Positions 33,178 to 42,845 of a DNA stretch of 64,000 nucleotides are shown here, in pieces. Under the pieces are notes generated by a model that did no database searches, had not been told where the DNA came from, and worked only from the letters and a program-made list of their open reading frames with translations. Source of the DNA: CAWHJB01 sp963698715 (lineage in GTDB: Bacteria > Chloroflexota > Anaerolineae > Anaerolineales > UBA4823). The translations under genes were made by a program, and so were the position numbers. Location of the stretch: positions 496,001-560,000 of the forward strand of contig CAVORW010000004.1 in NCBI GenBank assembly GCA_963698715.1, given 5' to 3'. The first letter of the stretch is position 1; each line of letters begins with the position of its first letter.

Positions 33178-35301
33178 ATGAATACTCCTGATCCGACCTT
33201 GGCAACTTTTTTTGCCCCGGATGGGGTTGCTATTGTTGGGGCTTCGCATGACCCGACCAAACTTGGTTACGGACTTTCCCGCAATTTGGTGCAAAGTGGC
33301 TACCGGGGCGCCATCCATCTGGTAAATGTCAGGGGCGGGGTGCTGCTGAACAGGCCGGTCTATCCCAGCCTGGCCCAGGTTCCCGACCCAGTCGATCTGG
33401 CTGTGCTCCTTATTCCGGCTCCTTTTATACCCCAGGCAATCCGTGATTGTGGCGAGCGGGGCATCCATGCTGCCATCATTGCAGCCGGAGGATTTAGAGA
33501 AACAGGTCCGGAAGGCGAAATTCTGGAACAAGAAAGTTTGAGGATCGCTCGCCAATATGGTATCCGCTTGATCGGTCCAAACTGTATTGGATTGCTGGAT
33601 ACTCACCTGCCAATTGACACGACTTTCCTTTCGCCACCCGGTCCAACACCCGGTGATGTCGCCTTTATCTCACATTCAGGAGCTATTTGTGCCGCAGTGA
33701 TTGATTGGGCCCGCGGACAGGGCTTCGGATTGTCCCGGTTGGTCAGTTTAGGCAATCAGGTAGATGTGAATGAGACAGACGTCCTGGCACCTGTAGCGTC
33801 TGATCCGCATACCAGGGTGTTGACGTTATATCTGGAAGGCGTCAGTGATGGGCGGCGATTTGTTGAACAAGCGCGTAAGGTCACCCGCCAGAAACCAGTG
33901 ATTGCCCTCAAGGTTGGGCGGTTTGCCAGTGGACGGCGGGCGGTTGCATCCCACACAGGCGCGCTGGCCGGGCAGGAAAATGCTTTTAATGCTGCGTTTC
34001 GCCGGGCAGGTGTAATCCGGGTCGAGACCAGCGAAGAGCTGTTCGATTGGGCGCGAGCCCTGGCCTGGTGCCCACTGCCAGCCGGAAGGAGAGTCGCGGT
34101 TTTGACCAATTCTGGCGGCCCGGGGGTCACAGCTGCGGATGCACTTGAGGCTTATGGGCTTAAATTAGCGCAGCTGTCGCCGGAAATAGAACAGGCCCTG
34201 CGCCAGGTACTCTCACCATCTGCCAGCCTTCAAAATCCGGTCGATATGCTGGCATCTGCCGCCCCTCAAGATTATGCCAACTGCCTTCGGATTTTGCTTT
34301 CCGATCCCGAGGTAGATAGCGCAATGGTCATTTTGCCGCCTCCCCCGATGCACACTGCGGGCGGGGTGGCCAAAGCCGTGATACCGGTCATTTACACTGC
34401 CGAGAAGCCGGTTGTGATTGCATTAATGGGGGAACGATTGATCCAGGAGGCCGTCGAACACTTCCGGGCCGCCCGTGTCCCAGATTACCGTTTTCCCGAA
34501 CGCGCTGCGGCTGCCCTGGCGATCCTGGTGGAGCGAGCCGAGTCCCTGGCCCATTCACAGCAACTGGACGAAGCGCCTTACCTGGCGCCCAATATGCAGC
34601 CTGAAATCATCCGAGCTGCGCTTGCCGCAAATGTACCCACTGATAACGGTTTTTTACCGCAAGAAACAGTCGATCAAGTCCTGGCAGCTTACGGGATACC
34701 TGTCCCACCAGCAGTCCTGGTTCGCTCCGAAGGCGAAGCTCTCCAGCAAGCGCGGCAAATGGGTTTCCCACTGGCTTTGAAGATTGCTTCGCCAGATATC
34801 GCTCATAAATCCGATGTAGATGGAGTCTTATTGAATTTAGCGGATGAAGATGCGGTTCAGGCGGGCTTTCGCCGGGTAACTGAAAACGCCCGCCGCGCAC
34901 TTCCGGATGCGGAAATCCTGGGAGCATATATACAAAAAATGATCCCATCCGGCCAGGAGGTGATCATCGGAGCAGTGCAAGACGCCCAGTTTGGAGCTTT
35001 GGCCATGTTCGGTTCGGGTGGGACGGAAGTAGAAGGGCTAAAAGATGTGGCATTCGGGCTAGCCCCTCTGCCGCGCCAGGAGGCGGAACAAATGCTGTCC
35101 AGCACCTGGGCTGGTCGTAAATTGATGGGGTACCGCAATCTTCCGCCTGCCGATCGTGCAACCGTTCTGGACGTGTTGCTGCGCCTGGCCCAGTTGGCCG
35201 CCGATTTCCCCCAATTCACCGAGATTGAGATCAACCCCTTGCGTGTCCTGCCAGAAGGGCAGGGCGCTTATGCTGTTGACGCACGCATTCGCCTGGGATA
35301 G
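33178..35301 (+). CDS. Acetate-CoA ligase (ADP-forming), fused alpha-beta
   Basis: The 707-residue protein joins a CoA-binding domain (IVGASHDPTKLGYGL), a succinyl-CoA-ligase-like domain with the phosphorylated His (VASHTGALAG, His about 259) and a C-terminal ATP-grasp domain (from about residue 490: FPLALKIASPDIAHKSDVDG). The enzyme makes acetate and ATP from acetyl-CoA, ADP and phosphate in fermenters; related members use other acyl-CoAs. The fused arrangement is common in Chloroflexota and archaea. GGA-containing ribosome site AAAAGGAAAC lies upstream of the ATG. Confidence 0.9.
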   Translation: MNTPDPTLATFFAPDGVAIVGASHDPTKLGYGLSRNLVQSGYRGAIHLVNVRGGVLLNRPVYPSLAQVPDPVDLAVLLIPAPFIPQAIRDCGERGIHAAIIAAGGFRETGPEGEILEQESLRIARQYGIRLIGPNCIGLLDTHLPIDTTFLSPPGPTPGDVAFISHSGAICAAVIDWARGQGFGLSRLVSLGNQVDVNETDVLAPVASDPHTRVLTLYLEGVSDGRRFVEQARKVTRQKPVIALKVGRFASGRRAVASHTGALAGQENAFNAAFRRAGVIRVETSEELFDWARALAWCPLPAGRRVAVLTNSGGPGVTAADALEAYGLKLAQLSPEIEQALRQVLSPSASLQNPVDMLASAAPQDYANCLRILLSDPEVDSAMVILPPPPMHTAGGVAKAVIPVIYTAEKPVVIALMGERLIQEAVEHFRAARVPDYRFPERAAAALAILVERAESLAHSQQLDEAPYLAPNMQPEIIRAALAANVPTDNGFLPQETVDQVLAAYGIPVPPAVLVRSEGEALQQARQMGFPLALKIASPDIAHKSDVDGVLLNLADEDAVQAGFRRVTENARRALPDAEILGAYIQKMIPSGQEVIIGAVQDAQFGALAMFGSGGTEVEGLKDVAFGLAPLPRQEAEQMLSSTWAGRKLMGYRNLPPADRATVLDVLLRLAQLAADFPQFTEIEINPLRVLPEGQGAYAVDARIRLG

Positions 35302-35320
35302 TCTCTCTAATTGTAAAAAA

Positions 35321-36430
35321 TCAGGTAAATGCACCTTCCACAACACTCAACAGCTGCTTGAGGCCGCGTTTTACTGGCTTGGTGAGGATATACTCATCGA
35401 CTGTATGCGCCCCACCCCCTTGCGTTAGTCCAATACAAATCGCTGGGATACCCAGGCTCAGAGGGATATTTGCATCCGTAGAGCCTATGCCCAGATAGGC
35501 ATCAAAACCTTCCTTTTTCAAAGCATTCTGGGCCAACTGCACCAGAGGATGGGCTTGAGCCAGTTCACCAGCCGGACGCTGGCCGATCACGCGGGCAGAG
35601 ACGACCACATCGAGCTGATTAGACAATTTCACGTAAGATTCTATCTGTTGAACCAATTCGGTGAGTTCCTGAGCTCCTTCGGATCTCAAATCCAGTTCAA
35701 TTTGGGCGTGAGCTGCAATCGTATTGATCGTTGTCCCGCCAGAAATGACCCCGACGTTTAAGGTTGTACGCGGATATTCCGGAAGATTCAAAGTCGTTAT
35801 CTGAGTGATCAATTTGGCTAATTCATGAATTGCAGATGGACGCCCAAAATCCACCCAGGAATGCCCGCCGGTTGTTTGCGCTTCAATCCGGTAACGCTGC
35901 ACCCCCAAACCGCGATGATAAACCTGGCCCAACGCCATTCCTTCCAGGATGATATAGGCGCTTACCTGCTTTCCAAACCGATCGACTACGGCTCGCATCC
36001 CGGCCAGATCACCCAGCCCTTCCTCGCAAACATTGGCCACCAACCACAGATCGCCGGGCAAGCTTAAGGGCTGGTCGTTGCTTCTCTCCCGTAAAGCCCA
36101 CAGCAGACCGAATAAACCAGCTACCCCCGTACTGTTATCTCCAATCCCAGGTCCAAAGATCCTATCGGCAGTCCGGCGAACTGACAGGTTGGTTCCAGCC
36201 AAAAAGACAGTGTCCATATGGGCAGAGACGATCAAAGGCAAGGCGCTGCCTCTACCAGGCAGCCGGGCGTAGACATTGCCAACAGAGTCGATACAGACAT
36301 CTTCCAAACCAGCCACAGAAAATTGCTCTTGGATAAAAACTGCCCGTTCCTGTTCGGCAAAGGTAGGCGCAGGAATCTGTTGAATAGTTACGGCCAAGTC
36401 AAGTGTTCGATTTACCAAGGCAGGCTGCAT
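35321..36430 (-). CDS. M20-family peptidase T-like metallopeptidase
   Basis: The start at 36430 follows GAAAGG inside the end of the pfkB-like gene; the longer frame is unlikely. The 369-residue protein has VSAHMDTVF (His, Asp), GPGIGDNSTGVA (bridging Asp), VANVCEEGLGDLAGM (Glu-Glu), TTGGHSWVDFG and a C-terminal THE-like His (GGGAHTVDEY). It resembles the tripeptidase/aminoacylase branch of M20 with two zinc ions. The exact peptide substrate is unknown. It starts one base after the PfkB-family gene ends, so the two are coupled. Confidence 0.85.
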   Translation of the reverse strand: MQPALVNRTLDLAVTIQQIPAPTFAEQERAVFIQEQFSVAGLEDVCIDSVGNVYARLPGRGSALPLIVSAHMDTVFLAGTNLSVRRTADRIFGPGIGDNSTGVAGLFGLLWALRERSNDQPLSLPGDLWLVANVCEEGLGDLAGMRAVVDRFGKQVSAYIILEGMALGQVYHRGLGVQRYRIEAQTTGGHSWVDFGRPSAIHELAKLITQITTLNLPEYPRTTLNVGVISGGTTINTIAAHAQIELDLRSEGAQELTELVQQIESYVKLSNQLDVVVSARVIGQRPAGELAQAHPLVQLAQNALKKEGFDAYLGIGSTDANIPLSLGIPAICIGLTQGGGAHTVDEYILTKPVKRGLKQLLSVVEGAFT

Positions 36431-36431
36431 C

Positions 36432-37451
36432 TTATACCTTTCGGATCGATTGTCGCAATGCTTCCAACCTGGCTTCAGCCAGGCCCGGCAGCGCATCCAA
36501 TGCGTAAAATGGCGAATCGCTTTCCAGGACAAAGGAGGCCGATATGCTGCCGTACAATACAGCCTCGAGCGGATCGTAAGTTTTTCGGTATCCCGCTAAA
36601 AAACCTCCACAGAACGCGTCTCCAACACCGGTTGGATCAACTGCCCGAACCGGATAGGAAGGAATCTCCCAGCGTCTCCGAGTACTGGCATCGTATAAAA
36701 ACTGCCCGCTCTCCCCGCGTTTGATGACAATGATCTCACAACCATATGCGGCCAATGCGTCAGCCATCTCCCATAAATCCGAGCTGCGACCTTCGAAAAG
36801 GGATCGGATTTCTTCTTCTGCGGGCAAAAAAGCCGTCAGTCCAGTGACCAATGCGGGCACATCTCCCCAATAGATCGGATTCATGTATCCTGATGATGGG
36901 TCAAGCGTGACGGTTGTGAATTCTGCCTGACGCAGCACAGCTGGTAAAACCGAGTGAGTTAGATAATCCAGAGGGCATAAATGAGCTGCGTTGGCATCCA
37001 GAAATTCAGCTGGGATGTCCACCTGCCGTAAGGAGGTGGGTAATAGCCTGGTCCGGCTGGCCAGGTTTTCAGATGGATTGCGATAACCGAGTAACGATCT
37101 TGGAAAGGGCTCTCCCTGCCGGGCAAAGTGTATGACTGGTTCTTCATTCGATCGGCTGCGGTTTTCGTTATAGGCGATGAAACTGCGTACATCAACCGAT
37201 TCCGGCAAGATGCGCACACCGCGAATATCCAAATTATGGAGAGCAATCGCATCCAGCCATTCCAGGGGAAAATCCTCACCTACTCTGGCGACCAGTCCGG
37301 GCGGAGGATCAGGCGCCCAAACTGCCAATCCCACGGCTGCATACAGTGCGTTCCCACCCGGCGTATCCAGATTAAGTTTGCCTGACGGCAATATAATGTA
37401 ATTCCGGTTCAATTGACCGGCAAACAGGTATCGTGGTGAAGCGCGTTCCAT
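36432..37451 (-). CDS. PfkB-family carbohydrate kinase
   Basis: The 339-residue protein has the PfkB second signature DPTGVGDAFCGGFLAGY with the catalytic Asp, and the N-terminal GGNALYAAVGLAVW substrate pattern. Members phosphorylate sugars, nucleosides or related compounds using ATP. Substrate not assignable; it shares a transcript with an M20 peptidase. Confidence 0.85.
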   Translation of the reverse strand: MERASPRYLFAGQLNRNYIILPSGKLNLDTPGGNALYAAVGLAVWAPDPPPGLVARVGEDFPLEWLDAIALHNLDIRGVRILPESVDVRSFIAYNENRSRSNEEPVIHFARQGEPFPRSLLGYRNPSENLASRTRLLPTSLRQVDIPAEFLDANAAHLCPLDYLTHSVLPAVLRQAEFTTVTLDPSSGYMNPIYWGDVPALVTGLTAFLPAEEEIRSLFEGRSSDLWEMADALAAYGCEIIVIKRGESGQFLYDASTRRRWEIPSYPVRAVDPTGVGDAFCGGFLAGYRKTYDPLEAVLYGSISASFVLESDSPFYALDALPGLAEARLEALRQSIRKV

Positions 37452-37564
37452 CCCAAAAATTATACGTCAGGTTTGCGAAATCTGAATAGATTTTCGTGAG
37501 CCTCTTTGGGGAAAACTATGGTAAGTGGGAATATGTGGCGCTGATCGATGCGATTCTTACCAAT

Positions 37565-38527
37565 CTATGCTTGTTTGCGAACGGCCAGGGCCAAAAAAAC
37601 ATCTTCCAGGCTCGGTTCGACCCGTTCGATCCGCGCATTAGAAATTCCATCACTGCCCAGGTGCTGTTGTAAGGTCTTGGATGAAATTTCCGGGGGCGTA
37701 ATTGCCCGGAGGTGATCACCGGCCAGCCCAGCCCGCAGCACCCACGGGCATGCTCCCAGCGATTTTAATGCCGTTAGCAGCGGCTCAGCAAATACATCCC
37801 AGGCTACACCTGGTAAGGCATCTTGTTTTAACGCCCAGGGTGTATCTAAAGCAAGCAGTTGTCCGGCTCGCATAATCCCAACCCGGTTGCAGTACTCAGC
37901 TTCATCCATATAGTGGGTGGTGACCAGGGCAGTCACCCCATCTTCCACGAGTTGATAGATCAAATCCCAAAAAGAACGGCGAGCGATAGGGTCCACACCG
38001 CTGGTCGGCTCATCTAAAAATAGCAGCCGTGGCTGGTGCACAATCGCAGTACCTAAGGCCAATCTCTGCTTCCAGCCCACCGATAGCTCACCTGCCCGAA
38101 TTTTCTCCTGGCCGGTCAGGCCAACCAGGGCGAGGACTCTTTGCAGGCGAGCACGATCATTGACACCATACACCCCGGCATAAAACTCCAGGTTTTCCTG
38201 AACACTGAGATCGTAATACAAAGCAAACTTTTGGGACATATATCCGACCCGCGCACGCACCTGTTCAGTCTGCCGGGTGGCATCAAATCCCAGGACCTGG
38301 GCACTACCTTCGCTGGGAATAAGCAGCCCCAAAAGCATCCGAATGGTCGTCGTTTTCCCAGAACCATTCGGACCTAAATAACCGACCACCTCACCTGCGC
38401 GCACCGAGAAGGAAACATGGTCAACAGCTGTAAAATCACCAAAACGCTTCGTGAGGTCTTGGGTCTGGATAACAAATTCTCTATTGGTAGGTTCAAACGA
38501 AGAAATTTGCCCTTGGGTTACTTTCAT
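37565..38527 (-). CDS. ABC exporter ATPase (YbhF-like half 2)
   Basis: The 320-residue ATPase has Walker A GPNGSGKTT, signature LSVGWKQRL (a variant of LSGGQ), Walker B LLFLDEPTSGVD and the switch His (VTTHYMDEA). It is the last gene of a five-gene unit and overlaps the preceding ATPase gene by four bases. In Escherichia coli the two ATPases are fused in YbhF; here they are separate genes. Confidence 0.87.
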   Translation of the reverse strand: MKVTQGQISSFEPTNREFVIQTQDLTKRFGDFTAVDHVSFSVRAGEVVGYLGPNGSGKTTTIRMLLGLLIPSEGSAQVLGFDATRQTEQVRARVGYMSQKFALYYDLSVQENLEFYAGVYGVNDRARLQRVLALVGLTGQEKIRAGELSVGWKQRLALGTAIVHQPRLLFLDEPTSGVDPIARRSFWDLIYQLVEDGVTALVTTHYMDEAEYCNRVGIMRAGQLLALDTPWALKQDALPGVAWDVFAEPLLTALKSLGACPWVLRAGLAGDHLRAITPPEISSKTLQQHLGSDGISNARIERVEPSLEDVFLALAVRKQA

Positions 38528-39498
38528 TGACCCGCCTCCAAGAGCTCCATGAAGACATCCTCCAACTGCGCGGGGACCAGCCGCAACCGGTCAATTTGTC
38601 CACCCCGGGATGGAATTAATGCCTGCAAATGGGCCATGACCTTACCGGCATCACCTTCTGCTACTCGCAAATGGATCCGATCACCAAACATTTGCAGATC
38701 CTGAACACCTGGCTCTGATTCCAATAGTTTTCGCAGTAAGAACATCGGAGACCCGGCCAATTCCAGCACCCGGCCTTCCAATCGGGCACGCAGCTCTGCC
38801 GGAGTACCCTCAACAATCATCTTTCCACGCTGCATGAATCCCACCCGATTGCAGCGGGATGCTTCATCCATATAAGGCGTGCTGACCAATACCGAAGTGC
38901 GCAGACCATTCTGGCCAACTTCCGAAACTAGTTGAATGATTAATTGCCAGAAATCCTGGCGAGTGACCGGGTCAACTCCAGTTGTCGGTTCGTCCAACAA
39001 CAGAACATTCGGCCGATGAACCAACGCCGCTGCCAGCCCTAGCTTTTGCTTCATACCACCCGACAATTGTCCCGCCCGGCGACCTATAAATTCTTGCAAC
39101 CCTACAAATTCTAGAATTTCCAGGCTGCGCGGGCGCCAATCTGAAGCAGACAGACCGCGAACTTCTGCAAAAAAACGGATATTTTCAAGTACAGTCAGAT
39201 CCTCATACAAGGAAAAACGCTGCGGCAAGTAGCCTACCTGGCTGCGAGCCTGCTCGGTTTGCTTGAGCATATCGCGTCCGGCAATCAGGATGACCGGGTT
39301 CCGATCTGTACTCCGATCGGGAAGTAGCGCGCCACATAGTAAACGCAGGGTCGTGGTTTTTCCAGCCCCATCCGGACCAACCAGGCCATAAATCTGGCCG
39401 CCAGCAACTTGTAATTTAACCTGGTCAACTGCTTTCAAATTGCCAAAAGTTTTGACCAGATTCTGCCCTTCGATCATGAATTCCATTTTAATTTCCAA
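38524..39498 (-). CDS. ABC exporter ATPase (YbhF-like half 1)
   Basis: The 324-residue ATPase has Walker A GPDGAGKTT, signature LSGGMKQKL and Walker B VLLLDEPTTGVD, with VSTPYMDEA where the switch His is replaced by Pro. Such a substitution is usual in the first half of YbhF-like pairs and suggests one degenerate ATP site. It overlaps the HlyD-type gene by 11 bases and the next ATPase by four. Confidence 0.87.
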   Translation of the reverse strand: MEIKMEFMIEGQNLVKTFGNLKAVDQVKLQVAGGQIYGLVGPDGAGKTTTLRLLCGALLPDRSTDRNPVILIAGRDMLKQTEQARSQVGYLPQRFSLYEDLTVLENIRFFAEVRGLSASDWRPRSLEILEFVGLQEFIGRRAGQLSGGMKQKLGLAAALVHRPNVLLLDEPTTGVDPVTRQDFWQLIIQLVSEVGQNGLRTSVLVSTPYMDEASRCNRVGFMQRGKMIVEGTPAELRARLEGRVLELAGSPMFLLRKLLESEPGVQDLQMFGDRIHLRVAEGDAGKVMAHLQALIPSRGGQIDRLRLVPAQLEDVFMELLEAGQ

Positions 39499-40837
39499 AG
39501 CTCACGTCGGCAGGCATACCGGGTTTTAGCTTACCATCCGGGTTGTCGACCGACAGCTTGACCGCAAAGACTGTAGTTCGCCGCCCATCAGCTGTTTGCA
39601 CATTGCGTGGCGTGTATTCCGCCTGATCGGCTATGTGGATAACCCTGGCGCTGAAGTTCTCCCCTGGGAATAAATCCACCTGAACCAGGGCGGTCTGATC
39701 GAGCTCGATTTCTCCATACCGATCTTCCGGCAGATAGATCGTAATAGTCAAACGATCCAGGCGCGCCAGGGTGACCAGCGGAGTACCCGGCTGAGCGACT
39801 TCTCCCGGTTCAATCGTTCGACTTAGGACGATCCCATCGATTGGGGCAAGAATTCTCAGTTTATCAAGTTGAGACTTGATAACATTGATCGCCGCCTGAG
39901 CCGAGTCCACCTGGGCCTGAGCAACTGCAATCTGCTCGGGAGTGGAATCCGCCTGGGCAGCCGCCAGCCGCGCCTGGGCGGCAGCTAGGCGCTGCTGGGC
40001 AAGCTGCAACTGCTCTGGATCCGGTCCCTCCATTAAGTCCTGGTAACGCTGCTCATTATCCAACCATTGCTGTTCAAAAATAGCCAGGTTCGCCTGGGCA
40101 ACTGCCAGATCGTACTTATTGGAAGTGCCGATGATATTGTTATACCGTGTGACGGTATTGTCATAATCCCTTTGGGCTCCGGCCAGCTGAGCCTGCAGAG
40201 CTGCGCGCATGACATTATCCTCTGAGCGCTTCTCGAAGGGCTCGAATTTATCTTTGGCTTTATCAAGCCTGTCTGCTGCCAGGATCATGGCAGCGTGGGC
40301 AGCATCGATATCTACAGGGTCTGCGCTGGATAGCATACTGTCCAGCGTTTGTTGGGCAAGATCGCGGGCTTTGTCCGCATCTGCTACCGCCTTTTGGGCC
40401 AGCGCCGCAGCCAGATCTGCCTGATCATACAGGTTATCCAGCACCTGCAGGGCAGTGGTTAGCTCCAGCTGGGCTGCCGTAATGGCCTGTTGACGCTGCT
40501 CAGGCGCCGGTCCCGATACAACCAGGTCATAGTTGGCCTTGGTCACAGCGAGTGCGGACTCAGCCTGATTGAGCTGGGCCATTAGCAATAACTCATTAAG
40601 TTGCACCAGCAGGTCTCCACGGTTGACGGCCTGTCCTTCACTAACCAATACTTCCGAAACATTGCCACCCAATTCTGCAGCAATCTGCACCTGGGTCGCC
40701 TCAATCGTTCCGGACGTAAACAACCCACCCGCCTGTGGCTGGAGTTGCTGCTGGTCGAAATACCACCAGGCAGCCGCTGCCAGGATGACAACCAAAACAA
40801 CTGGGATTATTCTTCTTGGATTGGGATGCATTACCAA
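39488..40837 (-). CDS. HlyD/YbhG-type membrane fusion protein
   Basis: The 449-residue protein has one N-terminal membrane segment (IIPVVLVVILAAAAWWYF), a split biotinyl-lipoyl domain (GTIEATQVQIAAELGGNVSE at about 43-75, and APIDGIVLSRTIEPGEV at about 330), a long coiled-coil hairpin with many Ala/Gln repeats (about 80-320), and a C-terminal beta barrel. It connects the ABC exporter with the outer envelope. It lies between the permease and ATPase genes of the TetR-controlled operon. Confidence 0.88.
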   Translation of the reverse strand: MVMHPNPRRIIPVVLVVILAAAAWWYFDQQQLQPQAGGLFTSGTIEATQVQIAAELGGNVSEVLVSEGQAVNRGDLLVQLNELLLMAQLNQAESALAVTKANYDLVVSGPAPEQRQQAITAAQLELTTALQVLDNLYDQADLAAALAQKAVADADKARDLAQQTLDSMLSSADPVDIDAAHAAMILAADRLDKAKDKFEPFEKRSEDNVMRAALQAQLAGAQRDYDNTVTRYNNIIGTSNKYDLAVAQANLAIFEQQWLDNEQRYQDLMEGPDPEQLQLAQQRLAAAQARLAAAQADSTPEQIAVAQAQVDSAQAAINVIKSQLDKLRILAPIDGIVLSRTIEPGEVAQPGTPLVTLARLDRLTITIYLPEDRYGEIELDQTALVQVDLFPGENFSARVIHIADQAEYTPRNVQTADGRRTTVFAVKLSVDNPDGKLKPGMPADVSFGN

Positions 40838-40860
40838 ACTCCTTTCACATGGAGGTGTAA

Positions 40861-41994
40861 TCAGTCCAAGCGCTTGCGAAAGCGCAGGGCCGCGATTGCC
40901 ATAATTGCCAAACCGAAGATTGTCAGGGCGATAATTTCATCCATCAAGGCAGCAGCGCCGACGCCTTTAAGCATCAGCGAGCGGATGATCACCAGGTAAT
41001 AGCGCAAGGGCATGACTGCAGAAATCCACTGCAGCAGTCTGGGCATGGCTTCAATGGGAAAGAAAAAGCCGGACAGGAAGATACTTGGAAGTAATGTCAT
41101 CCACACAATCAACATTGCTTCCTGCTGTGTGTTGGCTACCGTGGAAGCCAGCAAACCGATCCCCAAACCGGAGAAAAGGAACAGCCCAGAAAGCAGCAGG
41201 ATCAAAGCCAGGTCACCACGAATCGGGACATGAAACCACCAGGAACCGATTGCAAGAACTTCCAGGGTGTTTAAGAACGCCAGAATAACATAAGGGAGCA
41301 TTTTGCCAACAATCAGCTCCCAGGGCCGGATGGGCGTGACAATCAGCTGCTCAATTGTGCCCCGTTCTCTTTCACGAACGATGGCGGTCGCGGTCAGAAT
41401 GGAAGTCAGGGCGAAGAGAATCATGCCAATGACGCCCGGAACCATGAAATAAGCGCTCACCAGATCAGGGTTGTACCAGACCTGGGTGCGCACATCCAGC
41501 GGTAATGCCAGCCCTCCAGGCTGGCCACGGCGCGCCAGGCGCTCCGCCATAACTTCTGCACCCAACGATTGGCCAATCAGCTGAGCTGCAGAAAGGGCAG
41601 TCGAGGCTACCGTGGGGTCGCTGCCATCCAGAATAAAAGCCACTTGCGATACCCCATTAGCTATCAGATGGGATTCATACCCGGGGGGAATGATTAATCC
41701 GGCCCGAACTTCTCCGCGGTCAACCAGGATACGCAATTCCTGTTCGGAATCAATTTCGTGCCGGATATCAAAATAATCTGCCGCCCGGTAAGCATCTAGC
41801 AAGGCCCGGGCAGAAGGGCTGCGGTCTTGATCCAGGACCGCCATCGGCACGTTGCGTACGTCATTTGTGGCCGAATAACCCAGCAAGAAAAGCTGCATTA
41901 CCGGCATGACCAGGATCAGCACCAGCGTGCGCGGATCACGCAGAATTTGAATAAATTCCTTGCGGATCAAAGAGATCAAACGCGAATTGATCAT
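40861..41994 (-). CDS. ABC-2 type exporter permease (YbhS/YbhR-like)
   Basis: The 377-residue protein starts with RKEFIQILRDPRTLVLILVM, has an extracytoplasmic domain from about 45 to 175, and an ABC-2 core with ERERGTIEQLIVTPIRPWELI. Only one permease is encoded, so it probably works as a homodimer. Its start overlaps the TetR-gene stop by four bases. Confidence 0.87.
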   Translation of the reverse strand: MINSRLISLIRKEFIQILRDPRTLVLILVMPVMQLFLLGYSATNDVRNVPMAVLDQDRSPSARALLDAYRAADYFDIRHEIDSEQELRILVDRGEVRAGLIIPPGYESHLIANGVSQVAFILDGSDPTVASTALSAAQLIGQSLGAEVMAERLARRGQPGGLALPLDVRTQVWYNPDLVSAYFMVPGVIGMILFALTSILTATAIVRERERGTIEQLIVTPIRPWELIVGKMLPYVILAFLNTLEVLAIGSWWFHVPIRGDLALILLLSGLFLFSGLGIGLLASTVANTQQEAMLIVWMTLLPSIFLSGFFFPIEAMPRLLQWISAVMPLRYYLVIIRSLMLKGVGAAALMDEIIALTIFGLAIMAIAALRFRKRLD

Positions 41995-42620
41995 TCACCC
42001 TCCGTGGTTTCAGGTTTCAATAATCCGTGCAGATAAATATCCAGCATAGCCTCCATTCCGTTTTCGCTGAATTCGGGCGGCGCTTTGGGAGAGAACACAT
42101 ATTCCGTAATAAAAAAAGAGAAAAACAAGCCCAAAAATGAGCGCATGATCATAGATGACGGGATAGGACGCATCCGATCCGCCCCGACTTGTTGAAACCG
42201 TTGGGCGATCTGAATTGCGTCAGGGAAAATTCGGGAAAAGAGCTCTTGAATGTGGGTGCTGTTAAATTCAACAATTTCGATAAACATCAAGTGTAAAAAT
42301 TTGGGGCGGCGGTTGATTGCGGCAACCAATTCTTGAGCCGCGCTTTGAACCACTTCTTCAACTGTCTCGCCCTCTGCCTGCAATAACGCCGGAATCACCT
42401 CCCGGTAAGGGTGGTAGCGTTCCAGCACAGCCTCGAACACTGCTTCTTTGCTGGGGAAGTGGTTATAAAGCCCACCCAAAGCAATTTCTGCCCCAGCGGC
42501 TATCTGGCGCATAGAACTGCCATGATAACCCTGACTGATGAACAGGTCATGCGCGGCGGTGATAATTTGCTCGCGGGTAATTTCGCCTCGGCTGAGGAGT
42601 TCATCTCCGGCTGGTTCCAT
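41991..42620 (-). CDS. TetR-family repressor of the exporter operon
   Basis: The start at 42620 follows AGGAGGT; the longer frame to 42653 runs through a 20-bp palindrome that is more likely the operator. The 209-residue protein has the TetR DNA-binding domain (REQIITAAHDLFISQGYHGS, MRQIAAGAEIALGGLYNHFP) and a helical ligand domain. The gene order TetR, permease, HlyD, two ATPases parallels the E. coli cecR-ybhGFSR cluster, though gene order is different. Confidence 0.9.
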   Translation of the reverse strand: MEPAGDELLSRGEITREQIITAAHDLFISQGYHGSSMRQIAAGAEIALGGLYNHFPSKEAVFEAVLERYHPYREVIPALLQAEGETVEEVVQSAAQELVAAINRRPKFLHLMFIEIVEFNSTHIQELFSRIFPDAIQIAQRFQQVGADRMRPIPSSMIMRSFLGLFFSFFITEYVFSPKAPPEFSENGMEAMLDIYLHGLLKPETTEGE

Positions 42621-42633
42621 TACACCTCCTATA

Positions 42634-42653
42634 ATGAACGAACGTTCGTTCAT
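42634..42653. promoter_or_regulatory. TetR operator (perfect 20-bp palindrome)
   Basis: ATGAACGAACGTTCGTTCAT is a perfect palindrome lying between the predicted -10 region and the tetR start, as expected for autoregulation. It resembles known TetR-family operator sequences (TGAACG/CGTTCA half-sites). Confidence 0.85.
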
Positions 42654-42682
42654 ATATTATATTGTTTTTACAAGCGAGTCAA
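42654..42682 (-). promoter_or_regulatory. Promoter of the TetR-exporter operon
   Basis: On the minus strand TTGACT (42682-42677) is followed by TAATAT (42659-42654) at 17 bases, or by the better TATAAT (42661-42656) at 15 bases. The start site would fall in the operator palindrome. Confidence 0.6.
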
Positions 42683-42730
42683 GCAGATCACGACCACATT
42701 GGCGAGCTGTTTGTTTAAGTCCTATTTCTA

Positions 42731-42761
42731 ATAACAAAACCCGGCAGCCTTACCTGCCGGG
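42731..42761 (-). terminator. Terminator downstream of the pterin dehydratase gene
   Basis: On the minus strand an 8-bp perfect GC-rich stem (CCCGGCAG/CTGCCGGG, 42761-42754 with 42747-42740) is followed by TTTTGTTATT. It lies about 85 bases after the dehydratase stop. Confidence 0.85.
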
Positions 42762-42845
42762 CAATCAAATCCATCGATTAACACTACATGCTCATTTCAT
42801 GTCAGATTATATGTCTTCAAGTATCACCCCGCCTCTCCCCTATTA

